A stretch of 64,000 bases of DNA from the NCBI RefSeq assembly GCF_020424085.1, contig NZ_CP080203.1, forward strand, positions 682,001 to 746,000. The letters run 5' to 3'. Under the pieces are notes generated by a model, which had not been told where the DNA came from, ran no database searches, and saw only the letters and a list, made by a program, of their open reading frames with translations. The translations under genes were made by a program, and so were the position numbers. Shown here piece by piece: positions 30,896-40,015 of the stretch; within the stretch, counting starts at the first letter, position 1, and every line of letters begins with the position of its first letter. The stretch is from Mycetocola spongiae. GTDB taxonomy: Bacteria > Actinomycetota > Actinomycetes > Actinomycetales > Microbacteriaceae.

Positions 30896-31900
30896 ATGAC
30901 CACACCCGTCCCGCCGGTCAGCAGCTGGAAGCGCACCCTCGGCCTGGCCCTCGCGGCCAGCGCCGTGGTGGGCGTATTGCTGCTGGCCTTCACCTGGCCC
31001 AGCGTCACCTCCGAGCCGCGCGATATTCGGCTGGCCCTCGTGGGCCCCGAGACCCAAACTGCCCCGATTGAGCAGGCCCTCGCGGGCGAGATATTCACCC
31101 TCGTGCCCGCGACGGACCGGGCCCAGGCCGTGCGCGATATCCACACCCGCGAGGTCGCCGGCGCGATCATCCTGGGCGCCCAGCCCGAGGTACTCACGGC
31201 CTCCGCGGGCAGCCCCGTGATCGATACGATGCTTGGCAGCGTGCGCGCGGAGCTGGAACAGACACTCTCCGAAAAGATACCGGGGGCCACCGTGGCGCTC
31301 ACCGATATTGTGCCGCTGAGCGACTCCGATCCGCGCGGGGCCGGGCTCACCACCGCCGCCTTCCCACTCACGCTGGGGGGAATGATCGGCGGCGTCCTGA
31401 TCGCCGGCGCGGTGGTGGGGGCGCGGCGACGCCTGACCGCACTGCTGGCCTATGCCGCGATCGGCGGCGCACTGATCGCGGTACTGCTCCAGGGGCCGCT
31501 GGGGATCCTCCAGGGGTCCCTGCTCCTCAACGCCGCGGCCGCGGGTGCCGCGCTGCTGGCCACCTCGGCCCTGATCGTGGGCCTTGCCACCCTGATCGGC
31601 CCGGCCGGTATCGGGGTCGGCGCGGTGATCACCCTCTTTGTGGGTAACCCGATCTCCGCCGCCACCGCGCCCGCGAGTTTCCTCCCGGGCGCGTGGGGTG
31701 CCATCGGCCAATATTTTGTTCCGGGCGCATCCGCGACCCTGCTGCGCAATATCTCCTATTTCCCGGATGCCCCGACCGCGGGCCCGTGGCTGGTCCTGGC
31801 CGGCTGGACGGCACTGGGCCTGGTCCTTCTGGGGCTCGGTGCCCGCCGCGAACGGGCACGCCGGGATAAAAACACACCCGCGGTGACGGCCTCCGCCTAG
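30896..31900 (+). CDS. ABC-2/YhgE-like integral membrane protein
   Basis: A 334-residue membrane protein. One N-terminal membrane segment (about 14-32) precedes an extracytoplasmic domain to about residue 150, then five hydrophobic segments. This is the layout of ABC-2 permeases and YhgE/Pip-like proteins, but no ATPase gene is nearby. It has an AAGGAG ribosome site and is controlled with the divergent tetR gene by twin operators. An efflux or envelope-stress role is the usual expectation for such pairs. Its stop overlaps the convergent DUF2871 gene stop. Confidence 0.65.
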   Translation: MTTPVPPVSSWKRTLGLALAASAVVGVLLLAFTWPSVTSEPRDIRLALVGPETQTAPIEQALAGEIFTLVPATDRAQAVRDIHTREVAGAIILGAQPEVLTASAGSPVIDTMLGSVRAELEQTLSEKIPGATVALTDIVPLSDSDPRGAGLTTAAFPLTLGGMIGGVLIAGAVVGARRRLTALLAYAAIGGALIAVLLQGPLGILQGSLLLNAAAAGAALLATSALIVGLATLIGPAGIGVGAVITLFVGNPISAATAPASFLPGAWGAIGQYFVPGASATLLRNISYFPDAPTAGPWLVLAGWTALGLVLLGLGARRERARRDKNTPAVTASA

Positions 31901-32346
31901 GGCTGCGCCGGCGTATCCTCGGCCGTCGCGGAGCGCTCCTCCGCCAGATCGCCCACGCGGCGCCCGAGGACCACAAAAAACAGCACCAGGCCAAGCGAGA
32001 GAATGATGTGACCCAGCCCGGCAATTCCGGAGATCGCCGCGGAATCGGGGACGCCGTAGACCTGCATGATGCCGTGTGTGAACATCATTCCCACGGCGAT
32101 GATCAGCCCAGCGTTATACAGCCAGAAAAACGAGTTAAACAGGTCCTCGCCGGAGAGGTCAAAAACCCGATCCAGTGCGAGTGCAATCAGAAATACCAGC
32201 ATTCCCAGGGCCAGGAGGTGGGTATGGGCCACCGAGAGCTGGGTATCGCCGTGAAAATCATTCAGCTTCGTGAACTCGCGATAAAACACCCCCGCCCCGA
32301 GCCCGGCGATCAGATAGCACAGTGCGGCAATATACAGTTTTTTCAT
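31897..32346 (-). CDS. DUF2871 family membrane protein
   Basis: A 149-residue integral membrane protein with four hydrophobic segments. Conserved histidines occur in VAHTHLLALGM and FTHGIMQVYG, a pattern like heme- or metal-associated membrane proteins of the cytochrome-oxidase-like superfamily, and the overall sequence fits DUF2871. The function is unknown. A GGGAGG site precedes the ATG. Its stop shares CTAG with the convergent upstream gene. Confidence 0.75.
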   Translation of the reverse strand: MKKLYIAALCYLIAGLGAGVFYREFTKLNDFHGDTQLSVAHTHLLALGMLVFLIALALDRVFDLSGEDLFNSFFWLYNAGLIIAVGMMFTHGIMQVYGVPDSAAISGIAGLGHIILSLGLVLFFVVLGRRVGDLAEERSATAEDTPAQP

Positions 32347-32466
32347 GATGAGTCATCACCCTCCCGCGGTGACGGTCGCCACCCCTCCCCCCTTCATAAC
32401 AGCAGCGATCCACTGCGCGGGCACGGCTGTCTGCTATTGCCGGATGGGGGCCACCCCGCGGGAGCC

Positions 32467-32472
32467 TAGACT
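32467..32472 (+). promoter_or_regulatory. -10 element for a leaderless GNAT transcript
   Basis: TAGACT ends six bases before the GTG at 32479. The intervening GGAGGG resembles a ribosome site but sits directly against the start codon, too close to act. Confidence 0.5.
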
Positions 32473-32478
32473 GGAGGG

Positions 32479-32991
32479 GTGAACCCACTCACCCGCGCAT
32501 TACACCCCGAGAACCCGGCCGAGCTATACGCGCTTCTGGCGCTGAATAACGCCGCGGTACCCGCCGTAAATGCCCTGACGGCCCCGGAACTGGCCACCCT
32601 GATCCGGGGCGCACGGGTGGCCCTCGCCGTGGTGGCCGAGGACTCACCCGATATAATCCTGGGATTTATTCTCGCCTTCGCCCCGGGCGCGGACTACGCC
32701 AGCGAGAATTATCTCTGGTTCTCCGGGCGCGGCGAAAATTTCCTCTACGTGGATCGGATTGTGGTCGCGGAGGACGCGCGCAGCCTGGGCCTGGGCCCGG
32801 TGCTCTATCGCGCCGTATTTGCGGCCGCCGTCGCGGCGGGCCTGGCCGAGATCACGTGCGAGGTAAATCTGGAGCCGCCCAATCCGCGTTCTCTCGCGTT
32901 CCATCAGCGGCTGGGCTTTCACCGGGTGGGCACGCAGTCCACCAAAAATAACAGCGTGGTGGTGGCGCTGCTCGCCGCCGACGTCGCCTAG
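32479..32991 (+). CDS. GNAT-family acetyltransferase
   Basis: A 170-residue GCN5-related N-acetyltransferase. The acetyl-CoA-binding region is visible as IVVAEDARSLGLGPVLYRAV, followed by the C-terminal FHQRLGFHRVG. The group acetylated is unknown. It starts with GTG after a leaderless-type promoter. The stop overlaps the convergent coaE stop by four bases (CTAG). Confidence 0.85.
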   Translation: MNPLTRALHPENPAELYALLALNNAAVPAVNALTAPELATLIRGARVALAVVAEDSPDIILGFILAFAPGADYASENYLWFSGRGENFLYVDRIVVAEDARSLGLGPVLYRAVFAAAVAAGLAEITCEVNLEPPNPRSLAFHQRLGFHRVGTQSTKNNSVVVALLAADVA

Positions 32992-33611
32992 AGTCGGCGC
33001 ACCCGCGTGCCGGCAGGCCAGGGCAGGGTTGCCGCGAAGGCATCGGTGGCCGCGCGGGTTTCGGCGAGGGTTCCCCCGGTGGGGATGATGACATCGGCGA
33101 TCGCGCGGCGCTCGGCATCGCTGGCCTGCGCGGCGATGCGCCTGCGCGCCTCGGCCTCCTCCATTCCGCGCAGCCGAATCATGCGCTCCACGCGTACCTC
33201 GGGATCGGCCTCGGCCACCACCACCCGATCAAAGTCATAGGGCAGCTTGGCCTCCACAAGCAGCGGCACATCGTAGATCACGATGGCGCCGGGCGTGGCC
33301 CGCTCGGCCTCGGCGAAGAGGGCGCGGGTGCGCGCCTGCACGGCGGGATGCACTATCGCGTTCAGTGCCGCGAGCTCCTCGGGATCGCGAAATACGATGG
33401 CACCCAGGGCGGGGCGATTCAGCGATCCATCCGCGGAGATGACGTCACTCCCGAAGCGTTCGCGGATTGCATCGAGGGCGGGCGTGCCGGGCTCAACCAC
33501 CTCGCGGGCGATGCGGTCGGCGTCGAGGTGCACGGCTCCACGTGCGGCGAGGCGGCGGGAAATGGTGGATTTACCGGAGGCGATGCCGCCGGTCAGGCCG
33601 ATCAGATACAC
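32988..33611 (-). CDS. coaE: Dephospho-CoA kinase
   Basis: CoaE phosphorylates dephospho-CoA in the last step of coenzyme A synthesis. From the GTG at 33611 the protein has 207 residues, the usual size, and begins directly with the P-loop region GLTGGIASGKST (5-16). DADRIARE and YDVPLLVEAKL are further family motifs. A GAGGGAG ribosome site supports this GTG over the longer frame to 33692. It lies downstream of rpsA, as in other actinobacteria, but with a terminator between. Confidence 0.94.
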   Translation of the reverse strand: MYLIGLTGGIASGKSTISRRLAARGAVHLDADRIAREVVEPGTPALDAIRERFGSDVISADGSLNRPALGAIVFRDPEELAALNAIVHPAVQARTRALFAEAERATPGAIVIYDVPLLVEAKLPYDFDRVVVAEADPEVRVERMIRLRGMEEAEARRRIAAQASDAERRAIADVIIPTGGTLAETRAATDAFAATLPWPAGTRVRRL

Positions 33612-33690
33612 GCGTTGCGACTCCCTCTGCCACCCCGGATGGGTGCCCTCACACACTAGCATTCGCTCCACGGCGGCGCGCGGGCAAAAC

Positions 33691-33730
33691 AAAACGGGCC
33701 GCCCCTCCCGAGGGAGGAACGACCCGTTTT
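33691..33730 (-). terminator. rpsA terminator
   Basis: Outer arms AAAACGGG and CCCGTTTT and inner arms CCTCCC and GGGAGG form a two-part hairpin 47 nt after the rpsA stop. It has A/T runs on both ends and would act on either strand. Confidence 0.85.
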
Positions 33731-33763
33731 GACCGGCGGACCAGCCAATCGGCTAGAGCCGAT

Positions 33764-33791
33764 TAGTTGGTGCTAGTTAGTTGGTGCTGGA
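33764..33791. repeat. Tandem 14-bp duplication at the 3' end of rpsA
   Basis: TTAGTTGGTGCTAG is followed directly by TTAGTTGGTGCTGG, so the last codons and stop of rpsA appear twice in tandem, the outer copy lying just after the real stop. It is a small slippage-type duplication with no effect on the protein as read. Confidence 0.8.
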
Positions 33792-35231
33792 GAGCTTCTC
33801 GCGCAGAGCGGCGAGCGACTCGTCGTCCGCGAGGGTGCCGGCGCCAGCCGACTCGCTCGAGAAGGTGGATGCACCGGCGGGGACGTCGGGAGCGTTTGCT
33901 TCCTCGATCGCTGCGGCGGCAACCTGCTTCTTGTGCAGCTCCCAACGAGCCTGGGCGGCAGCGTAGTCCTGCTCCCACTTCTCGCGCTGGGTCTCGAAGC
34001 CCTCGCGCCACTCGTTGGTCTCGGAGTCGAAGCCCTCGGGGTACTTATAGTTACCCTGCTCGTCGTACTCGGTGAGCATTCCGTAGAGTGCCGGGTCGAA
34101 CTCGGTGCCCTCGGGGTCTACACCCTCGTTGGCCTGCTTGAGGCTCAGCGAGATGCGGCGACGCTCGAGGTCGATGTCGATGACCTTCACGAAGACCTCT
34201 TCGCCAACCGAGACAACCTGCTCGGCGAGCTCAACGTGCTTGCCGGAGAGCTCGGAGATGTGAACGAGGCCCTCGATGCCGTCGGCGACGCGAACAAACG
34301 CACCGAAGGGAACGAGCTTGGTGACCTTACCCGGTGCAACCTGGCCGATGGCGTGGGTGCGGGCAAATACCTGCCACGGGTCTTCCTGGGTTGCCTTGAG
34401 CGAGAGCGACACGCGCTCGCGGTCGAGGTCAACCTCGAGGATCTCCACGGTAACTTCCTGGCCAACCTCGACTACCTCGGAGGCGTGCTCAATGTGCTTC
34501 CAGCTGAGCTCGGAAACGTGGACGAGACCGTCTACGCCACCCAGGTCAACAAAGGCACCGAAGTTGACGATCGAGGAGACAACACCCTTGCGGACCTGTC
34601 CCTTCTGGAGGTTGTTGAGGAACGTGGTGCGCGACTCGGACTGAGTCTGCTCCAGGAGGGCGCGACGCGAGAGCACAACGTTGTTGCGGTTCTTGTCGAG
34701 CTCGAGGATCTTGGCCTCGATCTCCTGGCCCAGGTACGGGGTCAGGTCGCGGACGCGGCGCAGCTCGATGAGCGAGGCCGGCAGGAATCCGCGGAGTCCG
34801 ATGTCAACGATAAGTCCACCCTTGACAACCTCGATGACCTGACCGGTCACGACGCCATCGGTGTCCTTGATCTTTTCCACATCGCCCCAGGCACGCTCGT
34901 ACTGAGCACGCTTCTTGGACAGGATGAGGCGACCTTCCTTGTCCTCCTTCTGGAGAACGAGGGCCTCGACCGAGTCGCCAACATTGACGACCTCGCTCGG
35001 GTCAACATCATGCTTGATGGAAAGTTCGCGGGAGGGGATAACACCCTCGGTCTTATAACCGACGTCGAGGAGGACCTCGTCGCGGTCGATCTTCACTACG
35101 GTTCCCTCGATGAGGTCTCCGTCGTTGAAGAACTTCAGAGTCTTCTCGACCGCGGCCAGGAAGTCTTCAGCAGTTCCGATATCGTTGATCGCGACCTGCT
35201 TGGGGGTCGAGGCGGTCGTTTCGCTTGTCAT
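33777..35231 (-). CDS. rpsA: 30S ribosomal protein S1
   Basis: S1 helps ribosomes bind structured or weakly initiated mRNAs. The 484-residue protein has four S1 (OB-fold) repeats from about residue 37 to 375, each with forms of GFVHVSELS, followed by an acidic, Ala/Gln-rich tail that is common in actinobacteria. Actinobacterial S1 has four repeats rather than the six of enterobacteria. The ATG has a TGGAG ribosome site. A strong -35/-10 promoter lies about 120-150 nt upstream. Confidence 0.97.
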   Translation of the reverse strand: MTSETTASTPKQVAINDIGTAEDFLAAVEKTLKFFNDGDLIEGTVVKIDRDEVLLDVGYKTEGVIPSRELSIKHDVDPSEVVNVGDSVEALVLQKEDKEGRLILSKKRAQYERAWGDVEKIKDTDGVVTGQVIEVVKGGLIVDIGLRGFLPASLIELRRVRDLTPYLGQEIEAKILELDKNRNNVVLSRRALLEQTQSESRTTFLNNLQKGQVRKGVVSSIVNFGAFVDLGGVDGLVHVSELSWKHIEHASEVVEVGQEVTVEILEVDLDRERVSLSLKATQEDPWQVFARTHAIGQVAPGKVTKLVPFGAFVRVADGIEGLVHISELSGKHVELAEQVVSVGEEVFVKVIDIDLERRRISLSLKQANEGVDPEGTEFDPALYGMLTEYDEQGNYKYPEGFDSETNEWREGFETQREKWEQDYAAAQARWELHKKQVAAAAIEEANAPDVPAGASTFSSESAGAGTLADDESLAALREKLSSTN

Positions 35232-35560
35232 TTAGTGGTTGCTCCAGAATGGACAGGGTTTCGGGCCGGTCGCGAACAGGGTGTCCATATGGATGAACGC
35301 ACGGTATTTCGCGGCGGCAGAACGGATAGATTTGTCACAGATGTGACACACCATCCTAACCCTGTTTGGCCCCGCTTTTCAACCCGCCGACGATCTGTCG
35401 GAGCGCGGTTTCCGGATCGCGGGTTCGGAAACGATTTTTATCAACACCCGCGCGCGGAAAAAGCATCCGCCGGCGCGGAATTTTGGGGCCCGATACCCGG
35501 GCCGGATCGCCGCCCGGAGCGGCGATTCCCGGGGCCCATACGAACCCCGGGAACCCAGCA
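35232..35560 (-). promoter_or_regulatory. rpsA: rpsA upstream region (329 bp, no gene)
   Basis: On the minus strand, TTGAAA (35377-35382), an 18-bp spacer and TAGGAT (35353-35358) form a good housekeeping promoter for rpsA. The predicted start lies within the palindrome TGTCAC-N4-GTGACA (35333-35348), an operator-like site. This leaves a leader of about 115 nt. The rest of the region holds only the DUF885-side hairpin at 35526-35553; I see no other gene. Confidence 0.65.
35526..35553 (-). terminator. Hairpin after the DUF885 gene
   Basis: Nine-base arms TTCCCGGGG and CCCCGGGAA enclose ten bases, eight bases after the DUF885 stop. There is no adjacent T-run, so efficiency is uncertain. Confidence 0.55.
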
Positions 35561-37234
35561 CTAGCCGCGGCCGAGCAGGGTGGCGCGCAGGGTATCCAGG
35601 CCCACGCCACCGATATCCAGGGCCTCGCGGTGGAAATCGCGAATATCAAAGGCTTCACCCGCCGCGGCGGCATAGGCATCGCGCAGCTGCTCCCAGATGC
35701 GCTGACCGACCTTATAGGACGGGGCCTGGCCGGGCCAGCCGAGATAGCGGTTGACCTCAAATTTCACAAAGCCCTCGTTCATATTGACGTTTTTGCCAAA
35801 GAACTCCAGCGCATGCGCCGCATCCCAGGTGCCGCCACCGCCGGGCAGCTCCTTTTCCAGGTGCACGCCGATATCCAACACCACGCGGGCGGCGCGCATG
35901 CGCTGCCCGTCAAGCATGCCGAGACGATCCGCGGGGTCGTCAAGATAGCCCAGCTGCTCCATCAGGCGCTCGGCATATAGGGCCCATCCCTCGGCGTGCC
36001 CCGAGGTGCCCGCGAGCTGGCGGCGCCAGGTATTCAGCTTGCCGCGGTTATATACGGCCTGGCCGATCTGCAGGTGGTGTCCGGGGACACCCTCGTGATA
36101 GACCGTGGTGAGCTCGCGCCAGGTATCAAACTCGGTGACGCCGCGCGGCACCGACCACCACATGCGTCCGGCGCGGGAGAAGTCATCGGTGGGCCCGGTG
36201 TAATAGATGCCACCCTCCTGCGTGGGGGCGATCATGCACTCCAGCGTGCGAATCTCCTCGGGGATATCAAACTGGGTGGCACCCAGCTCGGCCACGGCGC
36301 GGTCGCTGGTCTCCTGCATCCACTTCTGCAGGGCATCGGTGCCGTGCAGCTTGCGGGAGGGGTCGCGATCGAGGAAGGCAATGGCCTCCTCCACGCTGGC
36401 CCCGGGGAGGATCTCGCGCGCCACGCTCTCCTGCTCGCTCACCATGCGGGCCAGCTCCTCGCGGCCCCATTCATAGGTCTCGTCGAGGTCAATCTCGGCA
36501 CCGAGGAACTGGCGCGAGAAGAGCGCATAATTCTCGCGCCCAATCGCATCGCGGGTGGTGGCCACGGGGGCCAGGTCCTCCGTGAGGAACGCGGCGAGGC
36601 TGCGATAGGCGGAGCCCGCGGCGGCGGCCCCGCGCTCCAGGTCGGCGTTTAGGCTCGCCGGGCGGGCCTCGGCTCCCCCGGCCACAAAGCCGGTGAAGAA
36701 TCCATCGGTTGCGCCCTGGCGGGCCACCTGATCGGCAACCTCCAGTACCTGGCGGCGGGCGGGGGTGACGCCCCGCTCGATGCCGAGCCGCAGCGTGCTG
36801 ATATAGCCCGCGATCGCGGCGGGTACGGCGTCGAGTCGGCGCGCGATCACCGACCAGTCCTCCTCGGACTCGGTGGGCATCAGGTCAAAGCCGTCGCGAA
36901 TCTCCTGGGCGGGCGAGGCGATCACGTTGAGGTTGCGCAGGGGCAACTGCGCGTCGTGGGTCTCCACGGACAGGGCGAGGCTCGCGCGCAGATCGGCGTG
37001 GGTCACCTCGTCCACGGAATCGGTGGGCGTCTCGGCGTCGAGAGCGGCAATCGTGGCAACCGCGGCGGCGCGGGAGGCCTCGAGGCCCGCGGGGGAATAA
37101 TCGCCGAGGCGATCATTCACCTCATTACGCCCGATATAGGTTCCGACGGTGGGGTCAAGCTGAACGAGGGTGTCTACCCAGTCTTCCGCGATCTGGTCGA
37201 TCCGAGTCTGGGGGCGAGAGGGCTGTGTGGTCAT
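35561..37234 (-). CDS. DUF885 family protein (predicted metallohydrolase)
   Basis: A 557-residue cytoplasmic protein. The motif HEGVPGHH at 380-387 is the DUF885 signature and resembles a zinc-protease HEXXH-type site, with a downstream GHAEGWALYAERL helix. Members are predicted metallopeptidases, with function unproven in most organisms. The N-terminus has no signal peptide. A TAGGGT -10 ends six bases before the ATG, so the transcript is probably leaderless. It is monocistronic. Confidence 0.9.
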   Translation of the reverse strand: MTTQPSRPQTRIDQIAEDWVDTLVQLDPTVGTYIGRNEVNDRLGDYSPAGLEASRAAAVATIAALDAETPTDSVDEVTHADLRASLALSVETHDAQLPLRNLNVIASPAQEIRDGFDLMPTESEEDWSVIARRLDAVPAAIAGYISTLRLGIERGVTPARRQVLEVADQVARQGATDGFFTGFVAGGAEARPASLNADLERGAAAAGSAYRSLAAFLTEDLAPVATTRDAIGRENYALFSRQFLGAEIDLDETYEWGREELARMVSEQESVAREILPGASVEEAIAFLDRDPSRKLHGTDALQKWMQETSDRAVAELGATQFDIPEEIRTLECMIAPTQEGGIYYTGPTDDFSRAGRMWWSVPRGVTEFDTWRELTTVYHEGVPGHHLQIGQAVYNRGKLNTWRRQLAGTSGHAEGWALYAERLMEQLGYLDDPADRLGMLDGQRMRAARVVLDIGVHLEKELPGGGGTWDAAHALEFFGKNVNMNEGFVKFEVNRYLGWPGQAPSYKVGQRIWEQLRDAYAAAAGEAFDIRDFHREALDIGGVGLDTLRATLLGRG

Positions 37235-37240
37235 GTTTCC

Positions 37241-37246
37241 ACCCTA
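37241..37246 (-). promoter_or_regulatory. -10 element for a leaderless DUF885 transcript
   Basis: The minus strand reads TAGGGT-GGAAAC-ATG. A purine-rich spacer is present but too close to the start codon to be a standard ribosome site. Confidence 0.5.
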
Positions 37247-37320
37247 TCGCCGCACCCCGCCAAAGCCGAGGGGTCGCCCGCGCGGCGGGGGCTCGGCCCC
37301 CGGAGGGGCGGCGGCGGAGT

Positions 37321-38526
37321 TTATGCTCCGCCGCCTCGGGAGCTGCCCCTCCGGTTGATGCTATGCCCCGTCTCCGCGGGAATTATCCCCAAGACCGGCT
37401 CCCCCGCCAGGTATACGACCCCCACCCCGGCGGCCTCGGTCAGCGCGATGATATCCGCGCGGGCACCCACTTCCAGGTGTCCACGCGCCTCCTCGCCGAG
37501 GAACCGCGCGGCGGTCCCGGAACCCAGCTCCGCAAGATCGGGGAAGTCATATCCGCGCCCCCGCAGCCGGGCCAGGGCGAGGTCCAGGGTCAGGCTCGAA
37601 CCGGCGAGGGTTGCACTTCCGCGCAGGGTCACGGCACCGTTGCGCACGCTCACGCGACGATCGATCAGGTCAAACTCGCCGTCCCCCAGGCCCGCCACCG
37701 CGGAGGCATCGGTGATCAGCATGACGCGCCGCGCCCCCGCCGCGGCGATCACCAGGTCGATAATCTCCGGGGCCAGGTGGTGGCCATCGGCGATCACCTC
37801 GATGCTCATCCGGTCATCCACCAGCGCCACCGGGATCGGACCCGGATCCCGATGACCCAGCGCGGGCATCGCGTTAAACACGTGGGTCATACCGCTCACC
37901 CCCGCGCCCACGCTGTCCCGAAAACCCCCGGCATCCACCGCCGTATGCCCCGCACTAAAAAGCAGGCGATCGGCAAACAGCGAGATCAGCTCGGTGGCGC
38001 CGGGGAGCTCCGGGGCGATTGTCATACTGCGTGCATAACCACCGGAAGCCGCGAGCAACTCGGCCAGGAATGCGGGATCGGGCGCGCGCAGCACCTCCGG
38101 GGAGTGTGCGCCCGCCCGCTCGGCCGAGAGGAACGGCCCCTCGAAGTGAATTCCCAGGACGGTGGGGGCCCGCCCCGAGTCGATGGCGGCGGCGATCGCG
38201 CGGGCCGCCGCGAGCATCCGCTCGGCCGGGCCACTCCCCACCGAGGCCAGGAGCGCGGTGGTTCCATGCGCCAGATGCGCGCGCGCCGCCGCGACCACGG
38301 CCTCGGGTGAGCCCGCGTTCATCGCAAACCCCCCGCCGCCGTGGCAGTGCACGTCAATCAACCCCGGGAGCAGCCGCAGCCCCGCCAAGTCCTCGAGGAT
38401 TTCCCCGGGCTCGGGAGCGGGCGGCTCGCCCGCCCCGCGTGCCGCGATTTTACCCGCACGAATCCGCAGCCACAGCGGATTCCCCCGGGCGTCCTGGGCG
38501 CCGCGGAGAAGCCGGCCGGCGTCCAT
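37321..38526 (-). CDS. nagA: N-acetylglucosamine-6-phosphate deacetylase
   Basis: NagA removes acetate from N-acetylglucosamine 6-phosphate, feeding amino sugars to glycolysis or wall synthesis. The 401-residue protein has the metal motif HCHGGGG (His60, His62), GIHFEGPFLS, the histidines in SAGHTAVD and THVFNAM, GHHLAPE and the catalytic Asp in LITDAS. It starts at ATG 38526, overlapping the nagZ stop as TGATG, so translation is coupled. Last gene of the amino-sugar operon. A short GGGGG/CCCCC hairpin lies about 20-35 nt past its stop. Confidence 0.93.
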   Translation of the reverse strand: MDAGRLLRGAQDARGNPLWLRIRAGKIAARGAGEPPAPEPGEILEDLAGLRLLPGLIDVHCHGGGGFAMNAGSPEAVVAAARAHLAHGTTALLASVGSGPAERMLAAARAIAAAIDSGRAPTVLGIHFEGPFLSAERAGAHSPEVLRAPDPAFLAELLAASGGYARSMTIAPELPGATELISLFADRLLFSAGHTAVDAGGFRDSVGAGVSGMTHVFNAMPALGHRDPGPIPVALVDDRMSIEVIADGHHLAPEIIDLVIAAAGARRVMLITDASAVAGLGDGEFDLIDRRVSVRNGAVTLRGSATLAGSSLTLDLALARLRGRGYDFPDLAELGSGTAARFLGEEARGHLEVGARADIIALTEAAGVGVVYLAGEPVLGIIPAETGHSINRRGSSRGGGA

Positions 38527-39998
38527 CAACCGTCCGCGCCCAGCAGCACGTTAACGGCGGCCTCCGCGCATACCCGGGAGGCACCAAAGGTTTGGATCCA
38601 GCCGCGCGCGGCCGAGAAATCCTCATGCGGCACCCCCATATCCAGGACGATGGTCTCGGGATGCGTGTCCAGTATCGCGGCGATTGCCTCGGCCTGCCAG
38701 GCAAAGCGGTGGGGGCTGCGGATAAGCAGCACCACCTCCCCCGCCGCGCCAAATTCATCCCGGAACTGGGAGGTTTCGGCGATCACCATCCCAAGCCCGT
38801 TATAGGTATCCTCGGCCATCGGCAGGGTTTCCACCCGCTGGCCCCGCCCGGCCAGCAGCGGGGCCACAGCGCCACCGGGGCTTCCGGCGGCGGGCGAGTG
38901 GGTGGGCTCCAGGGAGATCAAGAGCACGTTCTCCCCCGCCAGCCGGGTATTGCCGTGCGAGCGCACCACATCGGCGGCGAGCCGCGCACCAACCGCGTCA
39001 TCGATCAGGGAGATATCCCCGCGCGGGCGGGTACCCAACCGCGCGATGCGCTCATTGGCCTCTTGAAGCCGCTCGAGCGGGAGCGTTCCGTCGGCCACCG
39101 CGGCGCAGATCGCCTCGGCCGCCGCATCCACGTCCCGCTGGAAGGCCCAGGATCCCAGGCAGAGCGCATCGGCCCCGGCCACCAGCGCGCGCACGGCGGC
39201 CTCGGGGAGCGGCGCAAAATCGGCAATGCCGCGCATCTCCAACGCATCGGTGATGATCACGCCGGTGAATCCCAGCTCCTCGCGCAGGATTCCGGTGAGC
39301 ACGGCCCGGGAGATGGTGGCCGGCACATCGTCGATCTCCGTGAGCAGCACATGGGAGACCATGATGCTGTCCACCCCCGCGGCAATCGCGGCGCGGAACG
39401 GTGCAAGATATCCGGAGAGAAGCTCCTCGCGGGAGATCTCCAAGCGAGGCGTGCCCAGGTGGGCGTCGGTGCCGCTCTTACCGTGACCGGGAAAATGCTT
39501 GGCACAGGCGCTCACGCCCGCGCCCTGCAGCCCGCGCACCCAGGCCGCGGAGTGTTGGGCCACGCGTTCCCGATCCGGGCCGAAGCAGCGGATTCCGTTG
39601 GGGCTGAACGGGTTTACGGCGGTATCCACCGCGGGCGCGAGGTTCCAATCGATTCCGGCACGAACCAGGGTGAGCCCGAGTTGCTGCGCCGCGCGCTCGG
39701 TGCGTTCCAGATCGTCCACCCGGCCGAGAGCAAAATTACCCGGCACGGACGTGCCGCCATTATTCTCCAGGCGGTTTACGTCCCCGCCCTCCTCATCCGC
39801 CGCGATGATCGCGCCGGGGGCGAGCCGATGGATTTCCGCGGTGAGCGCATGCAGCTGCTTGGAGGACACGATGTCCTTGCCATAAACCACAAATCCACCG
39901 AGGCCGCGGTCGAGGCGTTCCGAGGCCCAGCGCGGCAGGGTCTTGCGTCCCACGCCGGGGAATAATACGCCTTGGGCGAGTCTCAAAATATCAGTCAT
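38526..39998 (-). CDS. nagZ: Glycoside hydrolase family 3, beta-N-acetylglucosaminidase-like
   Basis: The 490-residue protein is a family 3 glycosidase. KHFPGHGKSGTDAH is the loop with the His/Asp general acid of NagZ enzymes, and the nucleophile Asp lies in IITDALEMRGI. There is no signal peptide, so it acts in the cytoplasm on imported N-acetylglucosamine-containing sugars or wall fragments. The C-terminal extension after about residue 330 may be the extra domain of Gram-positive NagZ proteins. It is 17 nt after a sugar permease gene and coupled to nagA. Some related enzymes are phosphorylases. Confidence 0.87.
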   Translation of the reverse strand: MTDILRLAQGVLFPGVGRKTLPRWASERLDRGLGGFVVYGKDIVSSKQLHALTAEIHRLAPGAIIAADEEGGDVNRLENNGGTSVPGNFALGRVDDLERTERAAQQLGLTLVRAGIDWNLAPAVDTAVNPFSPNGIRCFGPDRERVAQHSAAWVRGLQGAGVSACAKHFPGHGKSGTDAHLGTPRLEISREELLSGYLAPFRAAIAAGVDSIMVSHVLLTEIDDVPATISRAVLTGILREELGFTGVIITDALEMRGIADFAPLPEAAVRALVAGADALCLGSWAFQRDVDAAAEAICAAVADGTLPLERLQEANERIARLGTRPRGDISLIDDAVGARLAADVVRSHGNTRLAGENVLLISLEPTHSPAAGSPGGAVAPLLAGRGQRVETLPMAEDTYNGLGMVIAETSQFRDEFGAAGEVVLLIRSPHRFAWQAEAIAAILDTHPETIVLDMGVPHEDFSAARGWIQTFGASRVCAEAAVNVLLGADG

Positions 39999-40015
39999 AT
40001 CTGGGGTCTTTCGGG

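Noticed and set aside
33933-35564. 543-codon open frame opposite rpsA
   Set aside because: Antisense to the S1 repeats; its repetitive Leu/Glu/Asp pattern merely mirrors them.
38019-39965. 648-codon open frame opposite nagA/nagZ
   Set aside because: Antisense shadow with Arg/Pro/Gly bias and no initiation signals.
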